A program made the position numbers and the translations under genes. This document shows positions 46,494 through 57,490 of a DNA stretch of 64,000 bases, one piece after another. The notes under the pieces were generated by a model that did no database searches, was not told the DNA's origin, and saw only the letters and a program-made list of their open reading frames with translations. Each line of letters opens with the position of its first letter. Within the stretch, counting starts at the first letter, position 1. Source of the stretch: Dermatemys mawii (taxonomy: Eukaryota; Chordata; Testudines; Dermatemydidae); contig ML677326.1 in assembly GCA_007922305.1 (NCBI GenBank), positions 59,662,870 to 59,726,869 of the forward strand. The letters run 5' to 3'.

Positions 46494-47705
46494 GTAATTA
46501 ATCAGGTTATTTATGTGATGTAAGGACCCAGAAAATTAGAGGGGAGAAGATTAGTATTGGTTACAGTAATATTCTCTAGGATTCTGGAGGTGAGTTTTAA
46601 AACATAACTCAGTTTATGCAGAGATAGAAATTCATTTCCTGAGTTTAACTGAAAATGTAGAAGCCAACTGGCAAGGAAGAATTTTATATTAGTCTAGTTC
46701 CACAGAACTTTAGACACCAAGCACTTGAACAGGATATCAAGACACTGAAGCAAAGAAGCAAACTCAGGGGCTAACTACACCCAGAGGGCACAATTGTTTC
46801 TAACTGCTACTGGAAATATAGCCTTATAGGGCCTCATTTTTGAGGTCAGCTACCTCTGCGTTTCCCCTCAGTGGTCCAGCCTTTCTCAGGCTTTTGGAAA
46901 CTCTAGTTGTTGCCTCTCTTGGATGGAGATAAGTCTCTCTCCTGCCTGTAATACTGGGCTGAACAGTTCCCTGCCTTCACTGTGTTATTCCCAGTAAAAT
47001 ACAGACTGTCTAAACAGGCTTCTTTTGTCTTCATCTTCAGAGACTAAAAACAGTGTGATTGCCCACGGATATAAGTTATCACACATCTCTTTCTAAACAA
47101 GGATATTTTATTCTTAACTTAAAAGCACTACAGAGAAAATATTTTAAATCAATTAAAGAATCTAGACATGTGATAGTAAGTTTACTAGAGATCTTACCCC
47201 CGCCACACACACACACAGGCTCTCCAGCAGGCGTTGTCATTCAGCCCCCAACCAGGGATTTTCCTGTGGTTTAAAGTTAATCACACCCTTTTGCTCTGAA
47301 CAAGAACCCAGTCTTATGGGGATGCAGTAGACCAAAGTCCTTCCAAATCTTCCTTAAGCATTGGGGCCCTCTGTAGACTGGACGTCCTGTCTGTCTGTTG
47401 GATTAAGGGAGAAGGTCACGAGTCAGTTTAAACTCAGGTGTTTTTCCAAATATCCTTTCTTTGTCCACTGGTCTTTAGATAATCCTTCTTGGATCTTTGA
47501 AGAGACCACAAATTGGTAATCAGCCAGACAATGGGCCCCTTCCCCAGAATGAAGCTTGAAAGAGTTGATAACCAAAGGAATTACGTTAGCACATCCCCTC
47601 CTCCAATAAAATTTACATCCAATCTCACAATAACACACAAACAATTGCATAGTTAATACAATGGACCCCAAAGGGATTCAGTAATGTTTGTCTAGGATTT
47701 TGCAG
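46494..47705. other. Unassigned stretch with possible LTR-like repeat
   Basis: The region at about 46990-47660 resembles in style the long repeat-like region at 52440-53250 but I could not align ends or coding sequence. An AC microsatellite lies near 47203-47217. Confidence 0.3.
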
Positions 47706-47726
47706 AAAATTGCCATGTCACATACG
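47706..47726 (+). CDS. Possible 21-base microexon
   Basis: A 21-base segment sits between GTCTAGGATTTTGCAG and ACG/GTAAGTTT, both good splice matches. It is open in phase 1, so it could be included between 46433-46493 and 48009-48100 without closing the frame. Too short for coding evidence. Confidence 0.25.
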
Positions 47727-48008
47727 GTAAGTTTTCACTAGTACAAATAGTGTGTCTTTTACTATGAGAGAGCTACCATGAGATAATTGCCTTGCTGTGA
47801 AATCCAAGTGCACACAAGGCAAAGCAGTAGCTTTACTTCAGTGTAGATGATTGAGTAAATCTTAGTATTTTGCAGCTTGATCTCGTAGCATTCTCTTTGT
47901 AAAAAGCACATGGGGAGAAATCTTGGCCCCATGAAAGACTATAGGAGTTTTGCTATTGACTTTTTGTTAATTAATGAAGACATAGCATTCATAATAAGCC
48001 TTTTGCAG

Positions 48009-48100
48009 ATGCCACAGTTAGGAAGCTTGTGGAGCTACTGTCATTCTGTTCCCCTTACACTGAACTAATTGTCCGTAAGATATGTTCCTTGGTTTCCATA
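48009..48100 (+). CDS. Candidate 92-base exon of an unidentified host gene
   Basis: After AATAAGCCTTTTGCAG the only convincing frame (phase 1) encodes ATVRKLVELLSFCSPYTE and LIVRKICSLVSI, helical and hydrophobic. The donor is CCATA/GTAAGA at 48101; an internal GTAAGA at 48075 would give a 66-base form. With the 48101 donor it ends in phase 0 and joins 53931-53984. The junction with 46433-46493 gives an aspartate codon (HR-D-ATV). Confidence 0.5.
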
Positions 48101-48302
48101 GTAAGAGACACACTTTAAAGATGGGGGTGGGGCGTGAAATCTGTTTTACTGTGTTGTCTTTTGAAGCCCCTTTGTAAGGCAAGACCAAAAGAGTGCTTGT
48201 TTTTACAATTGTGGATGTGAGGTGCCTGTCGGGTTAGGAGTGAGGAGGAAGGAAGGGTTAGACTTGCTTTGCTGGCAATGAGTGTGCTTTTCCCACAGCT
48301 TT

Positions 48303-48425
48303 GCAATAATAGACTATAAACTGTTAGGGGCCGGGACTGTCTTTTTATGTCATATGTACAGTGTTAGTCACAATGGAGTCACAATTATGGCCCCTAGGCA
48401 CTACCATATTCCCAATACATAAGAC
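48303..48425 (+). repeat. L2/CR1-like LINE 3' end fragment
   Basis: AGACTATAAACTGTTAGGGG, GGGACTGTCTTTTTATGTC and GCCCCTAGGCACTACC follow the order of a widespread L2-type 3' UTR. Confidence 0.55.
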
Positions 48426-48586
48426 TAAGAAAATAGAAAATAATTGGGAGTGTCAGGGATGGAGATATTCAGATTCGATCTGTAATTTTTTTTTTCTGCC
48501 TGGTGTATGTGTGTAGGTGAATGTGCTACTCTTTTAATTATGTGGGGAGGGGACAGTATTTTTAACTCTTGGGAATGGCAGATAGT

Positions 48587-48700
48587 TCATAGAATCATAG
48601 AATATCAGGGTTGGAAGGGACCTCAGGAGGTCATCTAGTCCAACCCCCTGCTCAAAGAAGGACCAATCCCCAACTAAATCATCCCAGCAAGTTTCTGGGA
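48587..48700 (-). repeat. CR1 LINE 3' end
   Basis: On + it starts CATAGAATCATAGAATATCA and continues GGGTTGGAAGGGACCTCAGG and CATCTAGTCCAACCCCCTGC, the reverse complement of the CR1 3' end, including the short ATTCTATGAT repeats that end this LINE. Strongly 5'-truncated. Confidence 0.9.
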
Positions 48701-51390
48701 TAGATATTATATTAAGTACCTTTATTTAAATCTAAATAAATAAAATGTCTAGCCTTTTAGCACTGGAGAGTATATTTTTCCTCACTAGGTCTGTGTGACT
48801 GTCCTTTGTCTTCCTAAATGTCTAAATTATTTAAGGGGTATGATGATGTGAGAAAGATCTGGTAGATTCATTTCTTTCCATTGTGGCTGTCTGGAACAAA
48901 TCTTGTCTTTGAAATATAACCTTCTAAGGATATGTTTATGTATATGTTTGTGAGACTGACTGGTTGTACTAAAATGTTTCTTGGGAGAAATGCTTCTAGC
49001 ACTTTGTAATTATCTTTCTGCATGTTCACTATGATTCAAGTGCCCTTTAGTTAGTAGTGGAAGCTATATGCTCTCCCTGCAGAAAGTCTTAGAAATTCCC
49101 TGATGGGAGGTTTGTGCTGATTTTCCAATTAAAATAAATTCAGACTCAAAGTAAATCATCTGATCTTGCTCGGCTCAGTTACTTTTCAAAAGCCCAACAC
49201 AGGCAGTAGAATGCTCTTTCTTTGGGAGTCTTTCTTACATAGGTGTTCACACAGGGTGTACCAGGTGTGCCAGGCACACCCAAATGTCTCAAAAAAAAAA
49301 AAGTGGCCTTCAATGCAGAGTGCGGCACCTTTAAAATAAATAAATAAAATTCCCTGGGTGCACACCCTAATGAAATGTGTTGCGCACACCTACGCTCTCA
49401 TATAAAACTTTGGGGGTCTGTCATATAAAACTCAGTTGAGTTATAGTTGGAAGAAGAGAGAAATATGAAGTGTGGTAATACTCATTGCCTGGTTTAGAAT
49501 GTGGAGAACAGTAACACTCAATGGACAGAGACGGAAAGAGAGAACTGGGTTTTGGTGTGCCTTTAACCTCACCTTATCTAATATTTTTGTCACCAAATAT
49601 TTGTCAATTTTGTTTGTTCTCATGTAATTATAAACAACAACAAAAGGGGCACTGGCATATCAAAGCTATACCTGCTAAATTTTTGGATTAATGATTACAT
49701 TAAAAATTCCAAATTACTGACCTCACATGATTTGGTATTTTGAAGCATCTGTCCTAGATACCATTTTAGAAGAATATTTATAAAGACTCACTATATACCC
49801 AGTTACACATTGCTTTCTGTCTAAGGGTTTAAAAAAATGGTAGAAGCAGAATTTATTGATGGAAGATTCTTTTTTCATAGTGTACAGTCTATTCTACCCA
49901 GCCAACGTTAGAAGTATGGAGAGCCATTTCATTCCTTTAATCGAAGCCGAAGATTCTTCCGCCTGGATTTTCAAATTCTCAGTTTACCCTCTATATAGCA
50001 CTCTGAGGTGCAAGTAAGAAGCATACCATGGCACAATATAAGTGGTTGATTTAGACAGTAGAAGCAAAACTCAAGATGCCATGCATAATGTGGTTTTTCT
50101 ATGGATGCGAACAGCATATTTCCTTAACAGTGCAGCTATCAGAGAAGTCCAGTACATGCTATCAGAATGTATAATTGTAGTAAAGTGTTCGTGATAGTGT
50201 TAACTGGGTTACCTAGTGTATTATGGGATGGAGCTATGCTCTGCCCCTCCTTTGTTTCACATTTTAGTCAGGGGGCATTCCCCTCCCCACACTGTTGTGT
50301 GATACTGTTAAATAAAGCAGCAAGTTTCCACCTTGCAGTTCTCGTAAATAGACTTACTTTTGTTGCTCTGAGAAGTCTCTTTATGAAAATAACCACTGCT
50401 GACTTAGATTTTGGAAAAGAATATATCTTTTTCACAGAACTGGAAATGTTCTTTAAAAAAAGTATTTATATTCACATCCTGCGGTCAATAGGCTGGCCTG
50501 CTGCATCTGCTCAATATCAGTTGTAGGTTGGGGTTTAAGATTATGAATATTTAATCCCACATACCTGGTATATTGGCAGAATGTAGCTGGTAATTGGCCC
50601 TTGTTTGTGATTCTTAATAGGTCCTTTCCAAATTTTGCACTATTCCTTCAAATTGCTATTTTCTTCTGACTGTGACTTTTCAAAGAACTATGTTCCATCT
50701 TCTTTTAAGCACAATGCGTAAATCTGAGGTATAATAAGGCCCTGTTTTATTCAGATGTGTAAGAGAGTGAGCATATCCTGTACCTATATAATAACTATTT
50801 ATGGGTTCTTAAAAAAACAAAAACAAAAATGTATAAATCTTAGTGTCATTATTCTTCAAAAGCTGTCTTCAGTTAATATTATGTTTACAAAACCACCATT
50901 TAAATATATCAGAGTAAATATTATCGTAGTCACCTAAATGATAACTCCTGCTGATAAACAGAACAGTTAATATCAAAAAGTATTAAGTAGACCTGGAGCA
51001 TAGCTCATATTAAACCATTATAACTCTAAAACTCCAACGCTGACAAACACATTCTTAGAAAAATAGAAAACATTAATAAAGCATAAGTAGTTAAAATTAG
51101 ATGAGCAACATTCAACATTTTTGCTCTTTGTTTTCCTGTTAGATGTAAATATTTGAATTTCTTCAGAAAACACGTAGTGGCTGTTTGTAGAAAGTGGTAT
51201 TTACAAGAAGCTTACAACATGTCTGACAACAGCATTTATTATCCTAAGTCTCTGCCTGACTTTTGAACTTCTGAATAAAATTTCATTGTATATGTTTCAA
51301 CTTCAAGAGCCTACCAGTAGAGAATAATGCATTTTTCAATTTATTCTTGGTTACACTTGACCTGTTTTAAACTCCTGTTCTAATGAAATG

Positions 51391-51392
<2 letters not shown>

Positions 51393-51430
<38 letters not shown>
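51393..51430. repeat. GT microsatellite
   Basis: Nineteen uninterrupted GT units. Confidence 0.95.
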
Positions 51431-51433
<3 letters not shown>

Positions 51434-52023
51434 AAAAAATATTATGCATCCTGCTGCACAGATTATTTTATGTAATCAAAATGCCTACCAAAAGTTTATC
51501 TTGAAAATACAAACAATAGTTTATCACTCAATTGAAGTTCATGCAGGGATGAAAGGAAAATGCAGCTCTTACCAGTACGAGACTGCTGTGGGTGGGGCTT
51601 TGGGTGGAAGCAGCAGGGTTGGGGGGGTCAGTGTCCCCCAGCCAGTCCATCTACGCTCCCTGGCCCCCACCCAAGGCTTTAGCGGCGATTTAATGGTCCT
51701 GGGGCTCTGACTGGTGGCAGCAGCAACTGGAACCCCAGGCCCTTTTAAATCACAGTCCTGGGACAGCTACTTCTCCCCATCTCCTGCTGTTGGCAGCCAG
51801 GGAGCAAAAGCGTAGCAACATTCGAGCGCTGCTATGGCAGTGCTTGAATGTCGCTGCCCCCTTTTGCACCCCCCATCGGCGGCCTTGCCGTGTTGTTGCA
51901 GCCCCTGTTGTGCTCCTCGCCATTGGCAGTCCTGCAGGTAGGGATACACTGTACTGCTCGTACCTCCTTTTACCCCTGAGTTCATGCAAGTTGGCAACGT
52001 ACTCACACATCTAAACCAAACTC

Positions 52024-52067
52024 TGTGTGTGTGTGTGTGTGCTGAGATTTTATACACACACACACAC
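52024..52067. repeat. Inverted TG/CA microsatellite pair
   Basis: An 18-base TG run is followed after 12 bases by a 14-base AC run, so the strand can fold into a long hairpin. Confidence 0.85.
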
Positions 52068-52440
52068 GCATATCTTAAAATAATATGCTTCTTGTCTAGA
52101 TAGTTTAGAGAAAAAGATGATACCCTGGCTGTATGCATAGCCCTGTGTATCAAGCAGTAATGATAGCACCAGAGTAACCAGGATGCTTACGTTGTTTGAG
52201 TTATGTACAATTTTCAAACAGGCTTTTGAATAAGTCCATTGAATTGAGGGATTGATCTGCCTTTCCCTAATAAACTTTATTTTATGCACTTTTATTGGAT
52301 TTGATGTGCCTATTTCATTGTTGAGCAATCTGGTTCTTTGCTTAAGTGGTGGTTTTCCCTGTACAGCATCCCATTGACTCTGTGATGATCCCAACAGTGA
52401 CTCAAGAGCATGAATACAAACCTCAGGACATACTGTTAAA

Positions 52441-53269
52441 AACCAGGGCACAGAATCCAGATTGGTTGAGTTCTAAACTTAGATTTCACCAATCAATTGC
52501 ACCTAGTGCAAACTCCTCAAACACTGAAATAGCCTTACAGTGGAGTCACAGACAGTCCCCTGGGTACTCTGATCTGTCCTGCCTCTACCCAGGTGAGTGA
52601 ATCTCAGTGATGCATGGTCCTTTATTCCAAGAATCACAGCAATATTCTGGTTACTCCTAATCTCAAAGGACCAGTCACTTGCTCCACATCAACTGCATGT
52701 TAAATCTCAGATCAAAGACGATGCTTCTAACCAATCCTATAGTAACCTATATGAAGATTTACTAAATAGGAAAAGGAAACTAGAGAGTTATTTACAAGGT
52801 TAAAGCAAGAAACATAGACACGCAAATGAGTTATAGCCGTAGATTTCAAAGGGTAATATAAGCTTTGGTAATCTTCAAACTCTATTTGTCCTTTAGGGCT
52901 AACCCAGGATAAACAGCTTATGTCTTGCTTATGTCTAGAAACACCTTGCACACCCAGAGCCGAAGAAGCCTAGAGATCCTTAGTTCCTTTGGCTTGGAGT
53001 TTTTATGCTCCTTGTGCCATGTGCTCTGAGGTGCAAACTCAGCTGATAAAAGGAGTCCACTTGCATGACTCATCTTCACGGGGAAGAGGGAAGAAAAGCA
53101 GTAAGTATCTTCAGTCCTTTTGTGGACCGTGTCTCAATCCACATGTAGGGAGTTGCCAGTTGTAAAATGCAACCCTAGCCCAGCTATTCCTTGGTATTCC
53201 TTGGTCTCCTCTTTTGTAAGAAACAGCTCTTCATGCTAGAAGAGCATCTCTTCACACTACTTAATGCCC
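52441..53269. repeat. Unclassified long dispersed repeat (possible LTR-type)
   Basis: The style of the sequence (CCCTGGGTACTCTGATCTG, CCAATCCTATAGTAACC, AAACTCAGCTGATAAAAGG) is one I associate with common long reptile repeats, but I see no coding motifs or paired ends. The call rests on recollection. Confidence 0.3.
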
Positions 53270-53281
53270 CTCTACTGTATG

Positions 53282-53445
53282 TCCATACATACATACGTAT
53301 ACATGCATACGTCGGGGCATCCGACGAAGTGGGTCTTAGCCCACGAAAGCTTATGCTCTAAAAAAATTTTAGTTAGTCTTTAAGGTGCCACAGGACTCTT
53401 TGTCACTTCTGCAATTCCAGACTAACACGGCTACCCCTCTGATTC
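53282..53445 (+). mobile_element. Solo Penelope 3' tail with its own target duplication
   Basis: From CCGACGAAGTGG (53321) to CTCTGATTC (53445) it matches the tail of the Penelope element at 25300-25421 almost base for base. It is flanked by an exact 12-bp duplication CTCTACTGTATG (53270-53281 and 53445-53456, sharing a base with the tail). Between the left duplication and the tail lie about 39 bases rich in ATAC repeats. It therefore inserted as a short unit without coding sequence, using the parent enzyme in trans or as a strongly 5'-truncated copy. Confidence 0.85.
53321..53358 (+). ncRNA. Hammerhead-ribozyme-like fold in the solo tail
   Basis: Same layout as at 25300: CCGACGA, stem GTGGG/CCCAC (53329-53333 with 53340-53344), GAAA (53345-53348), then a fully paired three-base-pair stem (A348-T357, G349-C356, C350-G355) with loop TTAT and CUC at 53356-53358. 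Stem III is better preserved than in the first copy. U4 is again C, so both copies share this change. Confidence 0.55.
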
Positions 53446-53930
53446 TCTACTGTATGGCAATTCACAATACAACCAATCTGATCTTACATGATAATATTAA
53501 AAGGGAAATTAATGCATGCAGCAACTCACAAGCATTCAGTAGTCTAAACACTTTCTTATCATTCTAATACCTGTTTTATCAAATGTGAACCCACAAGTGA
53601 GCTGGACTGATTCTAGCTATGTAGCTGTCAGCATCCAGCTGAAACATGGGGACCTCTGCATGAGCTGGTATATGGCCAGCCAGCATCACAGATGCAAAAA
53701 TGTTTTGCTGCGTTATGCGATGCTGTGCTGTCTCTTTAAAAATGTGGCAGCCCCATAATTCTTATGACATTTTGCCTTATTGGATCATTGAGATCCTTTC
53801 ACGTAGTTATTTCCAAGATTTGGTAGCCCCGTTGCCCTCTCTTCTTCTTTTGAATAAAATAATAATGCATTCTCTGACAGAGAACGTAGTAGCACTGTTC
53901 ATTTGTGTTCTTTCCTTTTTATAGTCTTAG

Positions 53931-53984
53931 ATTGGGGAACTTCCTCAATCTGCATCTTCAGATGGACGAAAGATCAAAAAAGAA
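53931..53984 (+). CDS. Candidate 54-base exon of an unidentified host gene
   Basis: Preceded by TTCTTTCCTTTTTATAGTCTTAG and followed by GAA/GTAGGT. In phase 0 it encodes IGELPQSASSDGRKIKKE, polar and lysine-rich. If the AG six bases upstream were used, a TAG would close this frame, so the second AG is preferred. It joins in frame to 48009-48100. Confidence 0.45.
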
Positions 53985-56570
53985 GTAGGTCAAGTACAGC
54001 TTTCTGTTGTGGGGGACAATGTGCCTGCAAGAAGCTCAGCTTATAAAAGTGTTTGGAGACTTTAAGAAAAGTCTTGCAAACAGAACTGTTTGTCAGAAGA
54101 ATGTTTGCCCTCCAAGGAATGGAAAATCCTCTCGATGACTTTTGAAGAATGGCCACTCTCCCCATTAACCTAAAATGCTCACAGAATCAGATAAAAAGAA
54201 AACAGAATAGTGCCCACTTAACATGCGTAATGAACAACTCGATGGTATACATGCAGCAGTTATGCACTATCTTGGGCAGGCTTGTGTAGTTACAATTTAA
54301 CACAATTAGGACAAATTACACCCAACCAACGCAGGTTAGAAAATAGAAAATATTTTCTGTGAAATACCATTTTTTATCAGCATTTTGACTCCACTAGAGT
54401 GGCCAGACCTGATTTTGCTCTCATTTACATGGATGTGGTTCACAAAATTTCACTGTTTTCTTTGGTATTACTCCTGATTTACATCAATGTACCTATCAAA
54501 AGAATCATGTTCGGGGCACCCTTATTAGCCACACTCGTCCCACAGGCCACCTGCTTAGAGAAATCACACACTGAAGACAATGGCAATGCTGTGGAGGGAC
54601 AGTTTGCAGGACAGGGCCTTGGTTTCTATATGGACAGTTATGGTATTGTTATGGTTTTCAGAGAAGCAAGGGCTGTCGTTAAGATACAAAATGGTTTTCA
54701 TAATAACCCTATATTCCCCCTCACTCCACCCCCAACACATACACACTGCCCAAAAGTGTTTCTGTCAGGCTGAGCCTTCCCATGCATGGTCTCTGTCCTA
54801 AGGTGAATGTGTGTTTTCAAAAGTGTAAGTGAAATCCTTGTAGCTGCTTTTGAGGAAGTGAGAGTCAGAGGGATGTGTCTTGAGGCACATTGCTAATTCA
54901 AGACCTGGGGTGGTGCACCGGGGTCCAGGAAGGGACACAGGGCCAGAGTGCAAGTGGGACTACGGCCTGCAGAGGGTTCTCCGGATGCTGGAAGAGCTAA
55001 TTCCCGGACAGACCAGCAGGAGGCGCTGCAGGGGTGAGTCGCCACTTTGCTACAGTAGCACAGATAGAAGTGGAATTAATCTACATTATTGCTGGAACCT
55101 GAAGAACCTCCCCATCAGCTAGGTCTTTGGTTTATATTCCACAGACTCGTAAAGCTTCACAGAAAATGTGTCTCTTCTGTAACACAGCTTACTCTTGACA
55201 AAGTATTTCTGAAATATTGCACATTTAAGTTCCCAAGAATGTAAATCATGAGCATGAAGCAACAAGCTTCCTTCCGAATTGGAAAAAAAGGAACTTTGCG
55301 GTGACCTTATGGAAATGTTCAGTAAAGCTACATGGTTTCACACGTGCAAAGCATTCAGAACTGAATGGGCAACATGTTTCAGATAAATAGTTCATTTGTC
55401 AAAAAAAAATGCAGTTTCAATTGACTCAAAACTATTTTGTGAGTTTGATCCAATAGTTTCAGCTGGGAAAAGATTTGTGTATGTGTAGTTTGAATCCCCA
55501 TTCTAGAGCAGAGAGTTAAACTCAGATTTCCTAGTGCCAGGTGATTAGCTAACTGACAAGCTTTAAGCTGTACTGCAGGTTGCTCTCAATTTCTGTTGTT
55601 GTAGCTGTTTCACTTTTACAATGTATAAATATAATGACTGTATAGCCTGGTGATTAAGGCACTAGCTAGGAGGTACGAGCTGTGGATTTTAATCTTATCT
55701 CTGACTGATTCAGAGTGTGACAGCCCAAAATGGATTTTTCCAATTTGCTGACAAATGCTAAGTATTTTCAGAACCAAATGCAGCATTCTCCCTGATTCTT
55801 TGGTCTCCTGGCCAAACCAAAAATCATTCATCCAGATTTAGGTTTAAGCTTTGAATTTAGCCAGGTATAAATGAATAACCCATGCAGAATAATTTCACAT
55901 AAAGGGTAAATATATGGCAGGATAGGTGAATAAATTATTCTAAACCTCCCTCTTAAGTAATGCCAAAAGGTTCAGGATAGTATTTGGGGCTATGATGAAA
56001 AGGAAGGTGCTAAAACAGAACCAGTGGCAAGTGTGTTGTCCTAAATGGCTTTGTCCGGTCCCTAAAATGACTTCTACTTTTATTCAGATGCAAAGTATAC
56101 TTTAGAGCAGTGATTCATTATAAAATTCTCCAGATTCCCAACACCTGACACATTCAAATAACTGAAACTGCAAGTCCTTTTAAAATAATGATAGTCTGGG
56201 GAATGGATGCCTTAGAGGATCAGCAATGGTTTATGGAGCTTTACACATCTTGATTTGAATGCTGTTAAGGTTAGTAGTCACACAAAGTCATTATCATTTG
56301 ATGACTGTTCAGAAACCCTGAAATGAGTTTGTGGTCTCAGTCAAAATCCTGGTGGACAAGTATCTATATTGCACAATCTATTATCATTTTTTGAGACTTA
56401 GTGCATGCTTGGTGCTGCATAGGTGTAAAAGGAATTTACAATCTGAATTGGACATGGATAGCAAAGGTGGGGAATTTACAGTCTAAATTGGACATGGACA
56501 CGGACAGCATATTATACATACAGAAAACATTTATGGCTCAAAGCCTGAACAGCAGAACTTCATGTAAATG
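53985..56570. other. Unassigned stretch, probably intronic
   Basis: A GC-rich block at about 54895-55050 (GGGACTACGGCCTGCAGAGG, CAGCAGGAGGCGCTGCAGGG) differs from its surroundings and is probably repeat-derived. No gene recognised. Confidence 0.35.
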
Positions 56571-57490
56571 CTGTTAATGTTTTATTTTTCACAATTATAA
56601 AAGATGGTTGAAAAAATATATATTTTCCCCATTTTAAAAAAATACTTTCTGATGAAAAATCTGATTTTTCTATGGAAAAATTTTAAACAACATTTTCTTT
56701 TAATTTCTGTTTTGGATTTTTTTCTGTCACAATCTTTCCCCTTATACTTTCCTCTTCTTCTCAGGGAAAAAGAGTAAAAAGAGTAAAAAGCCAAAGAAAA
56801 TGGAGAACAGTAGTTTGATTTTTCTTCTTTTTTTTGCTGATGGAAAAAGGTAAAAAGAAGACCCTTAATTCCCGCCCCCCCCTTATTCAACTGAAAAAAA
56901 GTGTGAACAAAGTTTGTTGAAAGATTATCAAGTTAGAAAAGTAACACATTCTATCACTTTTTTATTTTATTTATTTTACTTTTTCACATTTTTCAAGAGG
57001 AAAGATGTTTTAATATAAGTGTGAGAGAGTTCAAAAATCCCTAGTTCTTTCACTTTTATTCCCCCTTGTCCACTAAAAAAGAAAAGAAAAAAGTAGGAAT
57101 AAGAAAAAACAGTTGCTTTTTAATTCTCCCCCTTCTCCTTCTCTCTCCTTTATACTTTTTTTCCCCAGTGGAAAAGGTTTTTCCCCTTCCTCGCCTCTTC
57201 TTTTCTTTTTCTTTTTTTAAATATTTTCCAGCGGCTCAAAGGGAGAGAGAGAGGGAAATAAATCCCCCACAAAAAACCCTACACTGAAAATTGAAAATCA
57301 AAGTTTTTCAGGTTTCATATTAATAAAACAAAATTTTAACCAAAAACAAAATGAATTATTTTGTTTTGAATGTTTATCAAAAAGTAGAAAAATGTTGAAA
57401 GCAATTTTCCTGTGGAAAAAAATTTGTTTTTGACAAAATTGCATTTTCTAATAAAAAAAAATGTTGCTAAAATTTTTTCTAACAGTCCTA
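56571..57490. repeat. T/A-block repeat-like region
   Basis: Long alternating T-rich and A-rich tracts with polypyrimidine/polypurine strand asymmetry, like the repeats at 3.6 and 5.7 kb but longer. No coding content. Confidence 0.35.

Larger units (their letters stand above)
48701..52440. other. Unassigned stretch, probably intronic
   Basis: No gene established. A GT microsatellite of 19 units lies at 51393-51430 and an inverted TG/CA pair at 52024-52067. A 40-codon open segment at 51141-51265 is noted under findings. Confidence 0.4.

Noticed and set aside
52560..52588. Good donor CTACCCAG/GTGAGT at 52588
   Set aside because: It lies in repeat-like sequence, and the preceding frames have no supported acceptor.
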